Assembly: GCA_964355675.1 (NCBI GenBank)
Contig: CAYHEC010000016.1
Location: 18,722-82,721 of the forward strand
Direction: 5' to 3'
Source: CAMBDS01 sp964355675
Lineage (GTDB): Bacteria > Electryoneota > AABM5-125-24 > Hatepunaeales > Hatepunaeaceae
DNA length: 64,000 bases
The notes below the pieces were generated by a model, which searched no databases, had not been told where the DNA came from, and saw nothing but the letters and a program-made list of their open reading frames with translations. Both the position numbers and the translations under genes were made by a program. Position 1 is the stretch's first letter. Each line of letters starts with the position of its first letter. This document shows, piece by piece, positions 51,823-59,132 of the stretch.

Positions 51823-52788
51823 ATGAAGTACTTATCGATCAGTTCTATATTTTGCGGGCTCCTTCTGGCAGTCTTTGCCGAAGGCCGCGCAGATCAACCT
51901 TTACAAGTGCCTCTTGCCGGTGAAGAGCGAGTATTCCCCCTTGGGGATAGCGAAGCAACTATCGAAATGTGCTGGATACCAGCAGGGAGCTTCCAGATGG
52001 GTTCGCCGGACAATGAGGAGGGTCGCAATCGTCAAGAGGGACCCGTTCATAAAGTGACGTTTGCATCTGGGCTTTGGATGGGTAAGTATGAAGTCACTCA
52101 GAGTCAGTGGCAGGCGGTAATGGGTTTCAATCCAGCTTCGGAATCCAATAGAAGTGGCGCGGTGACCGATTCAGCATGGGCATTTTGTGTGGGGGGCAAT
52201 TATCCGGTGTTCTATGTTAGTTGGAATGACATCCAAGTGTTTGAACAGACTTTGGGCGGTGCTTATCGCTTACCATCAGAGTCGGAGTGGGAATATGCTT
52301 GTCGTGCGGGGACTACGACGCGGTTTTACTGGGGAGATGACGATTCACTGTATGAAAAAGAGTGTGGTGCACTTTGTGCATTTTATGGCGAGAATATCGA
52401 ATGGCATGAAGCCATTCCCATAGAAACTGAGAGTGTATTCAATATCCAAATAGGTAATTATGCTTGGTATGATCCAAACAGCGGTGGTTATCCGCATCCG
52501 GTTGGAGGGAAGACTCCAAATGCCTGGGGTTTATTTGATATGAGCGGAAATGTATCGGAGTTTTGTGAAGATTGGCTCGACCATGCTAAATACGTCTCCA
52601 ATTCTGATTACACAGATGCTCCAACGGACGGCAGGGCTTGGATAACTCCATCGGGATCCAACAGAATAGCGCGCGGTGGTTCATGTATTAACGAATACTA
52701 TCGTTGTCGTTCTGCAAATCGCGGCTATTTCAAACCAGACTATCGGGACTTTAGCTATGGCTTCCGCTTGGTTCGTGATGCTGATTAG
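51823..52788 (+). CDS. secreted formylglycine-generating-enzyme-like (SUMF1/FGE-sulfatase) protein
   Basis: 321 residues with a signal peptide (1-24, ending EGRAD). The FGE-like fold is clear: MCWIPAGSFQMGSPDNEEGR, LWMGKYEVTQSQWQAVMGFN, YPVFYVSWNDIQVF, YRLPSESEWEYACRAGTTTR, AWGLFDMSGNVSEFCEDWLD, IARGGSCINEYYRCRSANRG and YGFRLVR. Family members either convert Cys to formylglycine in sulfatases or act as binding/lyase-type domains (EgtB-like). This one is a typical bacterial secreted form. No sulfatase gene is nearby. It is closely related to the C-terminal half of the fusion protein at 31215-32900. The next gene (NlpC/P60-like) starts 36 bp downstream, suggesting co-transcription. Confidence 0.9.
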   Translation: MKYLSISSIFCGLLLAVFAEGRADQPLQVPLAGEERVFPLGDSEATIEMCWIPAGSFQMGSPDNEEGRNRQEGPVHKVTFASGLWMGKYEVTQSQWQAVMGFNPASESNRSGAVTDSAWAFCVGGNYPVFYVSWNDIQVFEQTLGGAYRLPSESEWEYACRAGTTTRFYWGDDDSLYEKECGALCAFYGENIEWHEAIPIETESVFNIQIGNYAWYDPNSGGYPHPVGGKTPNAWGLFDMSGNVSEFCEDWLDHAKYVSNSDYTDAPTDGRAWITPSGSNRIARGGSCINEYYRCRSANRGYFKPDYRDFSYGFRLVRDAD

Positions 52789-52823
52789 CCCTCAGTCCTT
52801 ATTCACTTTTAACAGAAGTAGGA

Positions 52824-53615
52824 ATGAAGCTTAACCGCAAATTCCTCGTCTTGCTGTTAGTCCCGGTAGCACTAATTGCTTCAGGCTTGGTCTTGGTCAA
52901 CCAGCGTTCCACGCCTGTGGCTCTCAATGATGCGCCGAAGCTCGCTGAACCTGTCGCACCAGAATTCGAAGAGGATATCTTCCGAACGGAACGCGTTAGC
53001 CTGAATTATGACGAATTACGAAGTCGTATTCAAGCCAAGCGAGACAAACTCAAAGCTGAATATGATTCGGGTAGGTCAAGTACCAAGTCCGTAGTTATTC
53101 GAGATGCTCGGAACTATTTATTTACAACGCTGACAGATAGCATTTTTCCGGCATGGTACGGAACTCCCTGGGAGTTTTATGGTGACAGTGACATCCCCAA
53201 TGTCGGAACTATCGCCTGCGGTTACTTTGTTTCAACGACTCTCAAGCATATCGGCTTGCCAATTGACCGGTTCAGAATTGCCAAGATGGCGTCTTCCAAT
53301 ATCATCAAAGCGGTTTGCGAGAAATCCTCGATAAAAATATACCCCAATGGGATATCGTCCGACTCAATTGTAACTGATTTGCTCAGCAAAGGTAAAGCAA
53401 TGTATATCGTTGGGTTAGACAATCATGTCGGCTTCTTGATCTGTGACAGTGGGCGAGTTGACTTCTGTCATTCGTCCTACCTTCGCTCAGTCAATCAAGT
53501 ATGTCGGGAAACCGCCTTGTATTCATCGCCGTTTGTTTATTCAGAAGTGAAATATGTGGGAAGACTTCTGGACGACTCATTTATTCGGTCATGGTTATCT
53601 GCTCCGGTTCGGTAA
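52824..53615 (+). CDS. membrane-anchored NlpC/P60-like cysteine peptidase candidate (copy B)
   Basis: 263 residues with an N-terminal anchor (residues 6-26). The core FPAWYGTPWEFYGDSDIPNV, then GTIACGYFVSTTLKHIGLPI contains the candidate Cys (IACGYF). MYIVGLDNHVGFLICD supplies the His, and GRVDFCHSSYLRSVNQVCRE follows. Same family as 40138-41073, with the same Cys-then-His order as NlpC/P60 and CHAP amidases. The last 165 bp and 150 bp of the 3' flank are duplicated, inverted, at 13161-13479. It follows the FGE-like gene by 36 bp. Role inferred: cleavage of peptidoglycan or of an envelope peptide; substrate unknown. Confidence 0.62.
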   Translation: MKLNRKFLVLLLVPVALIASGLVLVNQRSTPVALNDAPKLAEPVAPEFEEDIFRTERVSLNYDELRSRIQAKRDKLKAEYDSGRSSTKSVVIRDARNYLFTTLTDSIFPAWYGTPWEFYGDSDIPNVGTIACGYFVSTTLKHIGLPIDRFRIAKMASSNIIKAVCEKSSIKIYPNGISSDSIVTDLLSKGKAMYIVGLDNHVGFLICDSGRVDFCHSSYLRSVNQVCRETALYSSPFVYSEVKYVGRLLDDSFIRSWLSAPVR

Positions 53616-53768
53616 CGGTGAGCAGTCCCCCAATAAACTGAACAGGAAAATAAGGTGGAGATTATCTTACAAATAACCTCATTTAAGGGTCGTCATAAAC
53701 GCAGACATTCAGCAGCACAGTAATCCACCTTATATCCGGCGAAATTCTGCCCAGTCGGAGGGGTACAC
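53451..53768 (+). repeat. source copy of the inverted 318-bp duplication at 13161-13479
   Basis: Covers the 3' end of the NlpC/P60-like gene and its flank to GGGGTACAC at 53760-53768. Because this copy carries an intact gene and the other only its tail, this one is probably the donor. Confidence 0.85.
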
Positions 53769-53849
53769 CTCAGGTCTATGTCCCCACTTTCCCTATTCGG
53801 AAGAAGAGAACAAAAACTCACGCTTGCTTAACCATAACTTAAGGGTCAC

Positions 53850-54620
53850 ATGTCAAGTCACTTTTCGGCAATTGGAATGCCAATCGCCTCGAACAGAGAA
53901 GCAGCCCTGTCGGTAATTGCCAAGGCCGCCGACGCCGGAGGCGAACTTATCGAGTGCAAGGATGGCCGCTATCTCTGCTGTGCGTTAGGGCAGGGTGCAG
54001 AACTTTGGATTCAACTCGATAAAAGTAACACATTTATCGGTGCAACGCCTTTCTTCCGAGGAAATTCGCGAATTTCCGTCGGCATCACACACTTCATGGT
54101 CAGGCCGAATGATACTCCGCTGGAAGGGGGTGTATACGGTTGGCTTGAACCTGTAGAAAGTGATCCTGAGAAAGGACTCTGTCCATTTATATTTGATCTG
54201 GTGGACAAGGGGCTGCATACCGAGTTGGACTTCCCTTTCATCAGCACGGTCCAGTTAACCGCTTTTGCCGAGCAGTTCGAAGTCTATGACTCAGATGATG
54301 AATTCAGAGCTTCACAGGCAACCGATTTTAAATGGGCTGCAGAGTCATTTCTTTCTTCCGAAGCTTTTAACACTTCCGGGATCACTCTGCCCAATGCCGT
54401 AATTTCTGGGCATGTCCTGGAGACGATTGAATTGCAAAATCCTCTGACTAACTGTCGGTATCGTTGGATGAAGGTCAAGACGGCGGGCGGGGAGGTTGAT
54501 GTGGTCTCAGATCCGGAACTTGTAGATAGGCTGCCATTTCCTGGAAGCGTCATCAGAGGCTCGTTCTGGCTATGTGGGCGGATTCTCAAGCCGAAGTACG
54601 TTGAAAAGGAAGGACTATAG
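53850..54620 (+). CDS. conserved-looking hypothetical protein
   Basis: 256 residues; AAGGGTC lies close to the ATG. It has no signal peptide, membrane helix or nameable motif. The N-terminal part is beta-rich (ALGQGAELWIQLDKSNTFIG) with an acidic middle. The C-terminal part (ISGHVLETIELQNPLTNCRY, then EVDVVSDPELVDRLPFPGSV) has the look of a small beta-barrel (OB- or SH3-like) domain with a GSFWLCGRI end. Proteins with this 'ISGxVxETxxxxNPLTxxxFxWxxVxTxGGExDVVxDPE' tail are widespread hypothetical proteins, often in contexts with repeat proteins, but the function is not known to me. It may be translated together with the TPR gene 36 bp downstream. Confidence 0.7.
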   Translation: MSSHFSAIGMPIASNREAALSVIAKAADAGGELIECKDGRYLCCALGQGAELWIQLDKSNTFIGATPFFRGNSRISVGITHFMVRPNDTPLEGGVYGWLEPVESDPEKGLCPFIFDLVDKGLHTELDFPFISTVQLTAFAEQFEVYDSDDEFRASQATDFKWAAESFLSSEAFNTSGITLPNAVISGHVLETIELQNPLTNCRYRWMKVKTAGGEVDVVSDPELVDRLPFPGSVIRGSFWLCGRILKPKYVEKEGL

Positions 54621-54655
54621 TAGCCGCTGTTTCAGTGAAAAGAGAACACAATCAT

Positions 54656-55729
54656 ATGATAAAACGCCACATCAAAATGCTGGCAGAAGGCTTATGGCCG
54701 GGCGCCAGCAGGAAACCAGAGGATAACCACGCTGGCACTGAATGGGAGACCTATAATAAGGAGGTCATAGAGCTTTACGAATCGGGAGATTTCAACGCTG
54801 CACTAACCGTGGCAGAAAATGCGCTGGAGGCAGCCGAAAAAATATTCCCTCCCGATCTCCTCAAAGTGGCGGCAAGTCTAATTCATCTTGGGCTACTTTT
54901 ATCCGCTAATGGTCAAACTGCAAATGCCGAGCAAGTATATATACGCTCCCTTGCTATTCGCGAGGAGGCATTTGGTCCGAATCATCCTGACGTGGCCACT
55001 TGCTTGAATAATCTTGCACAATTATATTCCATAGGAGCCGAATATACCAAAGCTGAACCGCTTTACAAACGAGCGTTTAAGATCACCGAGAAGAATCTTG
55101 GACCATACCATCCTGATGTAGCCACAATTCTAAGTAACCTTGCCGCGCTCTATCGAGAACAAGGCGCACTCAATGAGGCAGAGCCCCTTTATAAGAAGGC
55201 TTTGTCGATCAACGAGAAGTCGCTGGGGCCGGATCATCCGAATGTTGCAATTAGTCTGAACAATTTGGCAATGCTGTATTGTGACCAAGGCTTTTTGGGA
55301 GAAGCAGAGTGTTTTTTTGTGCGTTCACTGGCAATACGCGAAAAGAAATATGGACTCGAACACCCAAGTATCGCTATGATCTTCCATAATCTCGGATGGT
55401 TATATAACAAAACTGGCAATTATTCGAGAGCCAAACCATATTACCTGCGTTCTATGGAAATTCGGGAGAAATTACTTAGCCCTGACCATCCCGATATCGC
55501 CGCAAGTCTAAACGACCTCGCGGCACTGCTAACTTTAGAGCGCAATTATGAAAAGGCGGAACCTCTTTATCTGCGATCTCTTGCTATTCGCGAAAAGGTT
55601 TTCAAGCAGAATCATCCACTTATTGCTTTAACTCTCATGAATCTTGCCGCGCTCTATCGTGAAACCGGTCGTGCTGATGCGGCCGAAAAGCTTGAGCATC
55701 GGGCAGAAGCCATCAAGTCGCTTGGGTGA
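54656..55729 (+). CDS. kinesin-light-chain-type TPR protein
   Basis: 357 residues from the ATG at 54656 (an in-frame GTG lies seven codons upstream). After a 40-residue leader, seven 42-residue TPRs cover residues about 60-350. Each has the form AEPLYKRALxIxEKxLGPxHPDVAxxLNNLAxLY, for example ALSINEKSLGPDHPNVAISL. This is the TPR_12/Kinesin-light-chain class frequent in bacteria as protein-binding scaffolds. No catalytic domain, no signal peptide. It follows the hypothetical protein at 53850 with 36 bp spacing. Together with the LRR and ankyrin genes it adds to a cluster of repeat scaffolds. Confidence 0.92.
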   Translation: MIKRHIKMLAEGLWPGASRKPEDNHAGTEWETYNKEVIELYESGDFNAALTVAENALEAAEKIFPPDLLKVAASLIHLGLLLSANGQTANAEQVYIRSLAIREEAFGPNHPDVATCLNNLAQLYSIGAEYTKAEPLYKRAFKITEKNLGPYHPDVATILSNLAALYREQGALNEAEPLYKKALSINEKSLGPDHPNVAISLNNLAMLYCDQGFLGEAECFFVRSLAIREKKYGLEHPSIAMIFHNLGWLYNKTGNYSRAKPYYLRSMEIREKLLSPDHPDIAASLNDLAALLTLERNYEKAEPLYLRSLAIREKVFKQNHPLIALTLMNLAALYRETGRADAAEKLEHRAEAIKSLG

Positions 55730-56163
55730 AAAAGTCTCGAAGAATAACTTATAGAAGGGGTTGTATTTGATTTTTCAGGGACAATCAGAATTGCAGACCG
55801 ATTCCGCTAAGGCAATGACAGGTAACTACAGTATCATTTCACCTTGATGCTTGTGCGGTCCCTAGTGGCGATATGGACGAAGGACTGAAGAAGACGACTT
55901 CAACCTACAACTCGATGGTTGTGTACGAGGATCGTGTAGCTTGTCTGCGCGTGCGAGGCGTTGTTCTCGCGACTCTCGGAAATATTTAGAGTCTAACGTT
56001 TGCTTTAAAAAGGCGAGGATACTTGCTAAAGTTGCGGGAATGAAAACGAAGTCGAAGCAGTGGACGCACTGCTGGATTAGAACAGGTGTCAATATTTATT
56101 CTCTTTCGCATACACCAAATTATGTCTGTAAACGAATCTTAACATCGAAATTGCGTTTATGGT
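55730..56163. other. intergenic stretch, nothing recognised
   Basis: About 430 bp between the TPR gene and the GNAT pseudogene. Short frames are present on both strands but lack starts, ribosome binding sites or motifs. No hairpin terminator stands out. Confidence 0.45.
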
Positions 56164-56746
56164 ATGATCATTCGAATTGCCACTCAACAAGACACAGAAG
56201 CGATTGCGCAAGTTCACATTTTATCTTGGCAGCACGCTTATCGTGACATTCTCTCTGCTGATTTCCTTGTAAACCTCTCATTACAGCAGCGACAGTGCTA
56301 TTTGGACCGAGCTTATTGCCAAAGGCTTGTCTAAAATTCTCGTCGCCGAGATTGAGACCAAAATCATTGGCTTTTCTGCCTTCGGTCGCGATGGAAGCAC
56401 CGAAGGTACTGACTTTGTGCTCCGAGCAATCTATCTATCTCCGAATTATTGGGATAAGTGCATCGGTAGCGCACTCTGGCTTGCATCTCTTGAAACAATG
56501 CTCAGTCAAGGCGCTAAGAGTATCTGGCTATGGGTTCTATCGGATAATGAGCGTGCCATTAAATTCTACCTTAAAGCCGGATTCCATGAAGATCCAAGTT
56601 CGTTAAAACTAATTGAGCTTGGAGGCATTCAACGTTTCGAAGTCCGATATGTTCTTCATGTTGATGATGCGTCCCTGTTCAAAAGTCCTCCAGCACAAAA
56701 ATGCCCTCGCGAGGAATGTCTTACTAAAGACGTTTCGGTAATGTGA
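56164..56746 (+). pseudogene. frameshifted GNAT-family acetyltransferase gene
   Basis: Starts at ATG 56164 with MIIRIATQQDTEAIAQVHIL, nearly the same as the intact enzyme at 48063. After LSLQQRQCY the frame is lost at CTATTTGGACC: one T too many. With one T removed it reads QCYWTELIAKGLSKILVAEI, in line with the paralogue (QSYWADMIIKGLSEVLVAET), and continues to 56746. The second part holds the acetyl-CoA motif region (LSPNYWDKCIGSALWLASLE) with Cys-Ile replacing Gly-Phe, suggesting the gene was already drifting. Pseudogene or single-base sequencing error. Confidence 0.8.
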
Positions 56747-56768
56747 CTGTGTATATTCCAAATATAAC

Positions 56769-56797
56769 TTGACAATTACTCGCGTCTGCCGTATGTT
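56769..56797 (+). promoter_or_regulatory. strong sigma-70-type promoter just before the DUF4143 ATPase
   Basis: TTGACA (56769-56774), 17-bp spacer, TATGTT (56792-56797). The ATG at 56803 falls where transcription should begin, so the message would be leaderless or nearly so. Confidence 0.65.
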
Positions 56798-56802
56798 TGA
56801 GC

Positions 56803-58023
56803 ATGTTACAATCCAACCTAATACATCGAGATCTTGCCGGTGAGCTTCTGGCTGCGGCATCAGAATACCCGGTTATCACAATCTTCGGTCCACGTCAAAG
56901 CGGCAAGACAACGCTTGCCCGGATGGAATTCCCCGATAAGCCCTATCGGTCGCTTGAAGATCCGGATTCTCACCGAGCCGCCGAATTGGATCCTCGTGGC
57001 TTTCTGTCCGACCTCGAGAAGGGCTGCATTCTTGATGAGATCCAGCGAGCGCCGCATCTGCTTTCTTATCTCCAAGGAATTGTCGATCAGGGCGCGCAAC
57101 CGGGGTCTTTCATCCTTACCGGTAGCCACCAACCACAGTTGCATGAAGCTGTTAGTCAGTCGTTAGCAGGACGGACCGCAGTGCTAACGCTGCTACCTTT
57201 CACTTTGAATGAACTGAACCAGATGACTAATCGGGACAGCAAACCAGATATGCCCGCTCCGGATGCGTTTGATTTAATAGTGAAGGGTTTTTATCCTCGC
57301 CTGTTGATGAATAAATTGGACCCGCATCGGTTTTTCAATGGCTATGTTGCGACTTATGTGGAACGCGATCTACGAGCCCAGATCAACGTGAAAGACCTAA
57401 TTCGCTTTCAAAATTTTCTGGTCCTATTGGCTGGCCGCATAGGTCAGGTCGTCAACTATTCCACCTTAAGCAATGATGTCGGTGTTACTTCGACGACAAT
57501 AAAGAGTTGGATCAGTGTTTTGAAAGCTTCTTATATTGTATTTGAATTGCCGCCATATTACGAAAACATTGGTAAGCGTGTCATCAAATCACCTAAAGTT
57601 TATTTTACCGACACCGGAATGGCATCCTACCTGCTTGGTATCCGAACATCAGAACAGGCTAAACGAGACCCACTCCGAGGTGGATTATATGAAAATCTTG
57701 TCTTGATGGAATTGTTGAAGGGACGACTCAACCGTGGATTCCGACCTGACCTGTTCTATTATCGTGATTCTCATGGCAATGAAGTAGATGTACTAATCCG
57801 TCAGGGTAGCAAGCTGATTCCTGTGGAGCTAAAATCATCTCAGACATTTAATGAAGATTTCCTCAAGGGCATCAGGAACTTCCGTCAGGCAATTGGTGAT
57901 GACCGGTGCGCTCCTGGGTTTATCCTCTATAATGGGGAACAGACATTTCTGGTTGATAATGTTCGGGTAATGAATCCTCTTCTACCAGACGGAATCAGAC
58001 AACTACAGATGATCGACGAATGA
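56803..58023 (+). CDS. AAA-like ATPase with DUF4143 (COG1373)
   Basis: 406 residues from the ATG at 56803; a TTG two codons earlier lies inside the promoter. Walker A is FGPRQSGKTTLAR, Walker B/Asp-Glu is GCILDEIQRAP, and a sensor strand ends in ILTGSHQPQLH. The C-terminal DUF4143 part has a winged-helix-like segment (GVTSTTIKSWISVLKASYIV) and a PD-(D/E)xK-like end (FYYRDSHGNEVDVLIRQGSK, then LIPVELKSS), where E...E-x-K could be a nuclease-like core. COG1373 ATPases are common accessory genes of unknown function. Stand-alone gene. Confidence 0.92.
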   Translation: MLQSNLIHRDLAGELLAAASEYPVITIFGPRQSGKTTLARMEFPDKPYRSLEDPDSHRAAELDPRGFLSDLEKGCILDEIQRAPHLLSYLQGIVDQGAQPGSFILTGSHQPQLHEAVSQSLAGRTAVLTLLPFTLNELNQMTNRDSKPDMPAPDAFDLIVKGFYPRLLMNKLDPHRFFNGYVATYVERDLRAQINVKDLIRFQNFLVLLAGRIGQVVNYSTLSNDVGVTSTTIKSWISVLKASYIVFELPPYYENIGKRVIKSPKVYFTDTGMASYLLGIRTSEQAKRDPLRGGLYENLVLMELLKGRLNRGFRPDLFYYRDSHGNEVDVLIRQGSKLIPVELKSSQTFNEDFLKGIRNFRQAIGDDRCAPGFILYNGEQTFLVDNVRVMNPLLPDGIRQLQMIDE

Positions 58024-58115
58024 GCCTCGGCTGACGCGGAACGTATCGGTAAAAAGTGGACGGAAAACCCCCTCGCGTTGCTATTCAGTAACTGCCTTTA
58101 TTTGCCAAGACTTTC

Positions 58116-58144
58116 TGTGACCACAAAAGTGGTCTGTGGTCACA
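58116..58144. promoter_or_regulatory. 10-bp perfect inverted repeat (TGTGACCACA/TGTGGTCACA)
   Basis: TGTGACCACA at 58116-58125 and its exact reverse complement at 58135-58144, separated by nine bases that themselves contain GTGGTC. It could be a regulator-binding site, a recombinase core or a hairpin. It lies about 140 bp before the tRNA fragment. Confidence 0.45.
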
Positions 58145-58281
58145 CCACTGGTCGTCGATTGTTTACGCTTGATTGCACTTGTTGTCACTTGCAATGCCTT
58201 TACTTGCTTTGAAATGAAACGTGCGAATAGCATTTACAATGAGTTAAAAACCAAGAGACAGCGTACTCTCACACCGATAAC

Positions 58282-58306
58282 AGGGGTTCGACTCCCCTAC
58301 GCGCTA
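58282..58306 (+). other. 3' fragment of a tRNA gene (T-arm and acceptor strand)
   Basis: AGGGGTTCGACTCCCCT is a perfect tRNA T-arm (5-bp stem, TTCGACT loop), followed by ACGCGCT and A as acceptor strand and discriminator; CCA is not encoded. The matching 5' acceptor strand AGCGCGT, D-arm and anticodon arm are not found in the preceding 100 bp. The 3' end of a tRNA alone is the classic scar of an integrative element's attachment site. Confidence 0.55.
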
Positions 58307-58342
58307 CAATTTTCGGTACGAATGGTTTTCAACCTGTCATAA

Positions 58343-58373
58343 AGCCAGACATTCAAAGTGTCTGGCTTGTTGT
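58343..58373 (+). terminator. intrinsic terminator downstream of the tRNA fragment
   Basis: Stem AAGCCAGACA / TGTCTGGCTT with a short loop, followed by a T-rich tail (GTTGTTTATT). It is placed as expected for a terminator of the former tRNA transcript. Confidence 0.65.
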
Positions 58374-58516
58374 TTATTAGGAGGTTTGGCTGTTATCTTT
58401 GTAGGGCTGGTATTGGCATTGGAGCGGACAGGTGTCCCTGCCTGTCAAAGGGAGAAAGGCGTCTCTGCCTGTCCCATTATTCTAAATTCATAACTCTAAA
58501 TTCTAAATTTCATTCC

Positions 58517-59083
58517 ATGCCAACTCTCGACTGGACCCTACCAAAAACCGTTCTCAACCATCATAACGAAGTCCCTTTCCGTCTGCTCCGCGTAAGCGAG
58601 GATCTCTCGGTCGGTGACCCCGACCTTGGATTCTATGTAGTTGATTTGAGTGATCAGACAAATCCCGTCATTTGTGGCCATCATGATGATATTGCGCCGA
58701 GATCATTTGCAGTTGATCAGTCTTCGGTTTTTATGACCGGTAATGGGATGAGAGTATATGATGTTTCGGGAGCCTTATCGACGGGTAGTGAGTCATCACC
58801 CGCTGTTCCAGCGGCGCACTCAATTTCCGCTTTTCCCAACCCCTTCAATTCCTCAACAACGATCACGTTCGGGCTCGGTAAACCGGCCCCTACGCGATTG
58901 TCAATCTATGACCTCCAAGGCCGCCTCGTTGCCGATTTGCTTGACAGGCAGGGACGCCTGTGGTACGGCGCAGGCGAGCACAAAGTCGTCTGGGAGGCGG
59001 ACGGTATGCCGGGAGGAATATACCTGATAAGGCTTGAGTCTGGTTCAGATGTCCAAACAACGAAGATGGTGCTTTTGAAATAG
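58517..59083 (+). CDS. chimera: start of a Mod-type DNA methyltransferase fused in frame to an LVIVD/T9SS sorting-domain tail
   Basis: 188 residues from the ATG at 58517. Residues 1-36 (MPTLDWTLPKTVLNHHNEVP, then FRLLRVSEDLSVGDPD) match the N-terminus of type III/Mod-like adenine methyltransferases ('PTLxWxGKxxVxNHHxEVPxxLLxxxxxLSVGDPxSGN'). From residue 37 it continues as LGFYVVDLSDQTNPVICGHH and SSVFMTGNGMRVYDVSG, an LVIVD-type beta-propeller blade of a secreted protein, then a T9SS sorting domain (SAFPNPFNSSTTITFGLGKP ... TKMVLLK). There is no signal peptide, so the product could not be secreted as such. The frame is intact, but it is most likely a rearrangement product. A palindromic element (58940-58962) is inserted inside the sorting domain (LLDRQGRLWYG). 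Confidence 0.7.
   Translation: MPTLDWTLPKTVLNHHNEVPFRLLRVSEDLSVGDPDLGFYVVDLSDQTNPVICGHHDDIAPRSFAVDQSSVFMTGNGMRVYDVSGALSTGSESSPAVPAAHSISAFPNPFNSSTTITFGLGKPAPTRLSIYDLQGRLVADLLDRQGRLWYGAGEHKVVWEADGMPGGIYLIRLESGSDVQTTKMVLLK
58940..58962. repeat. dispersed palindrome inserted in coding sequence
   Basis: GACAGGCAGGGACGCCTGT within the chimera gene. It also occurs, with small changes, near 6493, 58420 (reverse) and 58450 (reverse). Related sorting domains in this window lack these codons, so it is an in-frame insertion. Confidence 0.65.
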
Positions 59084-59132
59084 TCACAGCAATAGAGAAA
59101 TTAATAATAAGACAGGAACAATTCTGGTGGTA

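Larger units (their letters stand above)
58024..58516. other. intergenic region with inverted repeat, tRNA fragment, terminator and palindromes
   Basis: No protein gene is supported. It contains the inverted repeat at 58116, the tRNA 3' fragment at 58282, the terminator at 58343 and two copies of the dispersed palindrome (about 58420-58440 and 58446-58470). Confidence 0.6.

Noticed and set aside
44733..56305. Programmed +1 frameshifting at CTATTTGGA
   Set aside because: The two sites have different codon phase, so they cannot be the same slippery site; an indel is simpler.
58282..58306. tmRNA or complete tRNA
   Set aside because: No matching 5' acceptor strand, D-arm, anticodon arm or tag-peptide region is visible upstream; only the T-arm and 3' acceptor strand exist.
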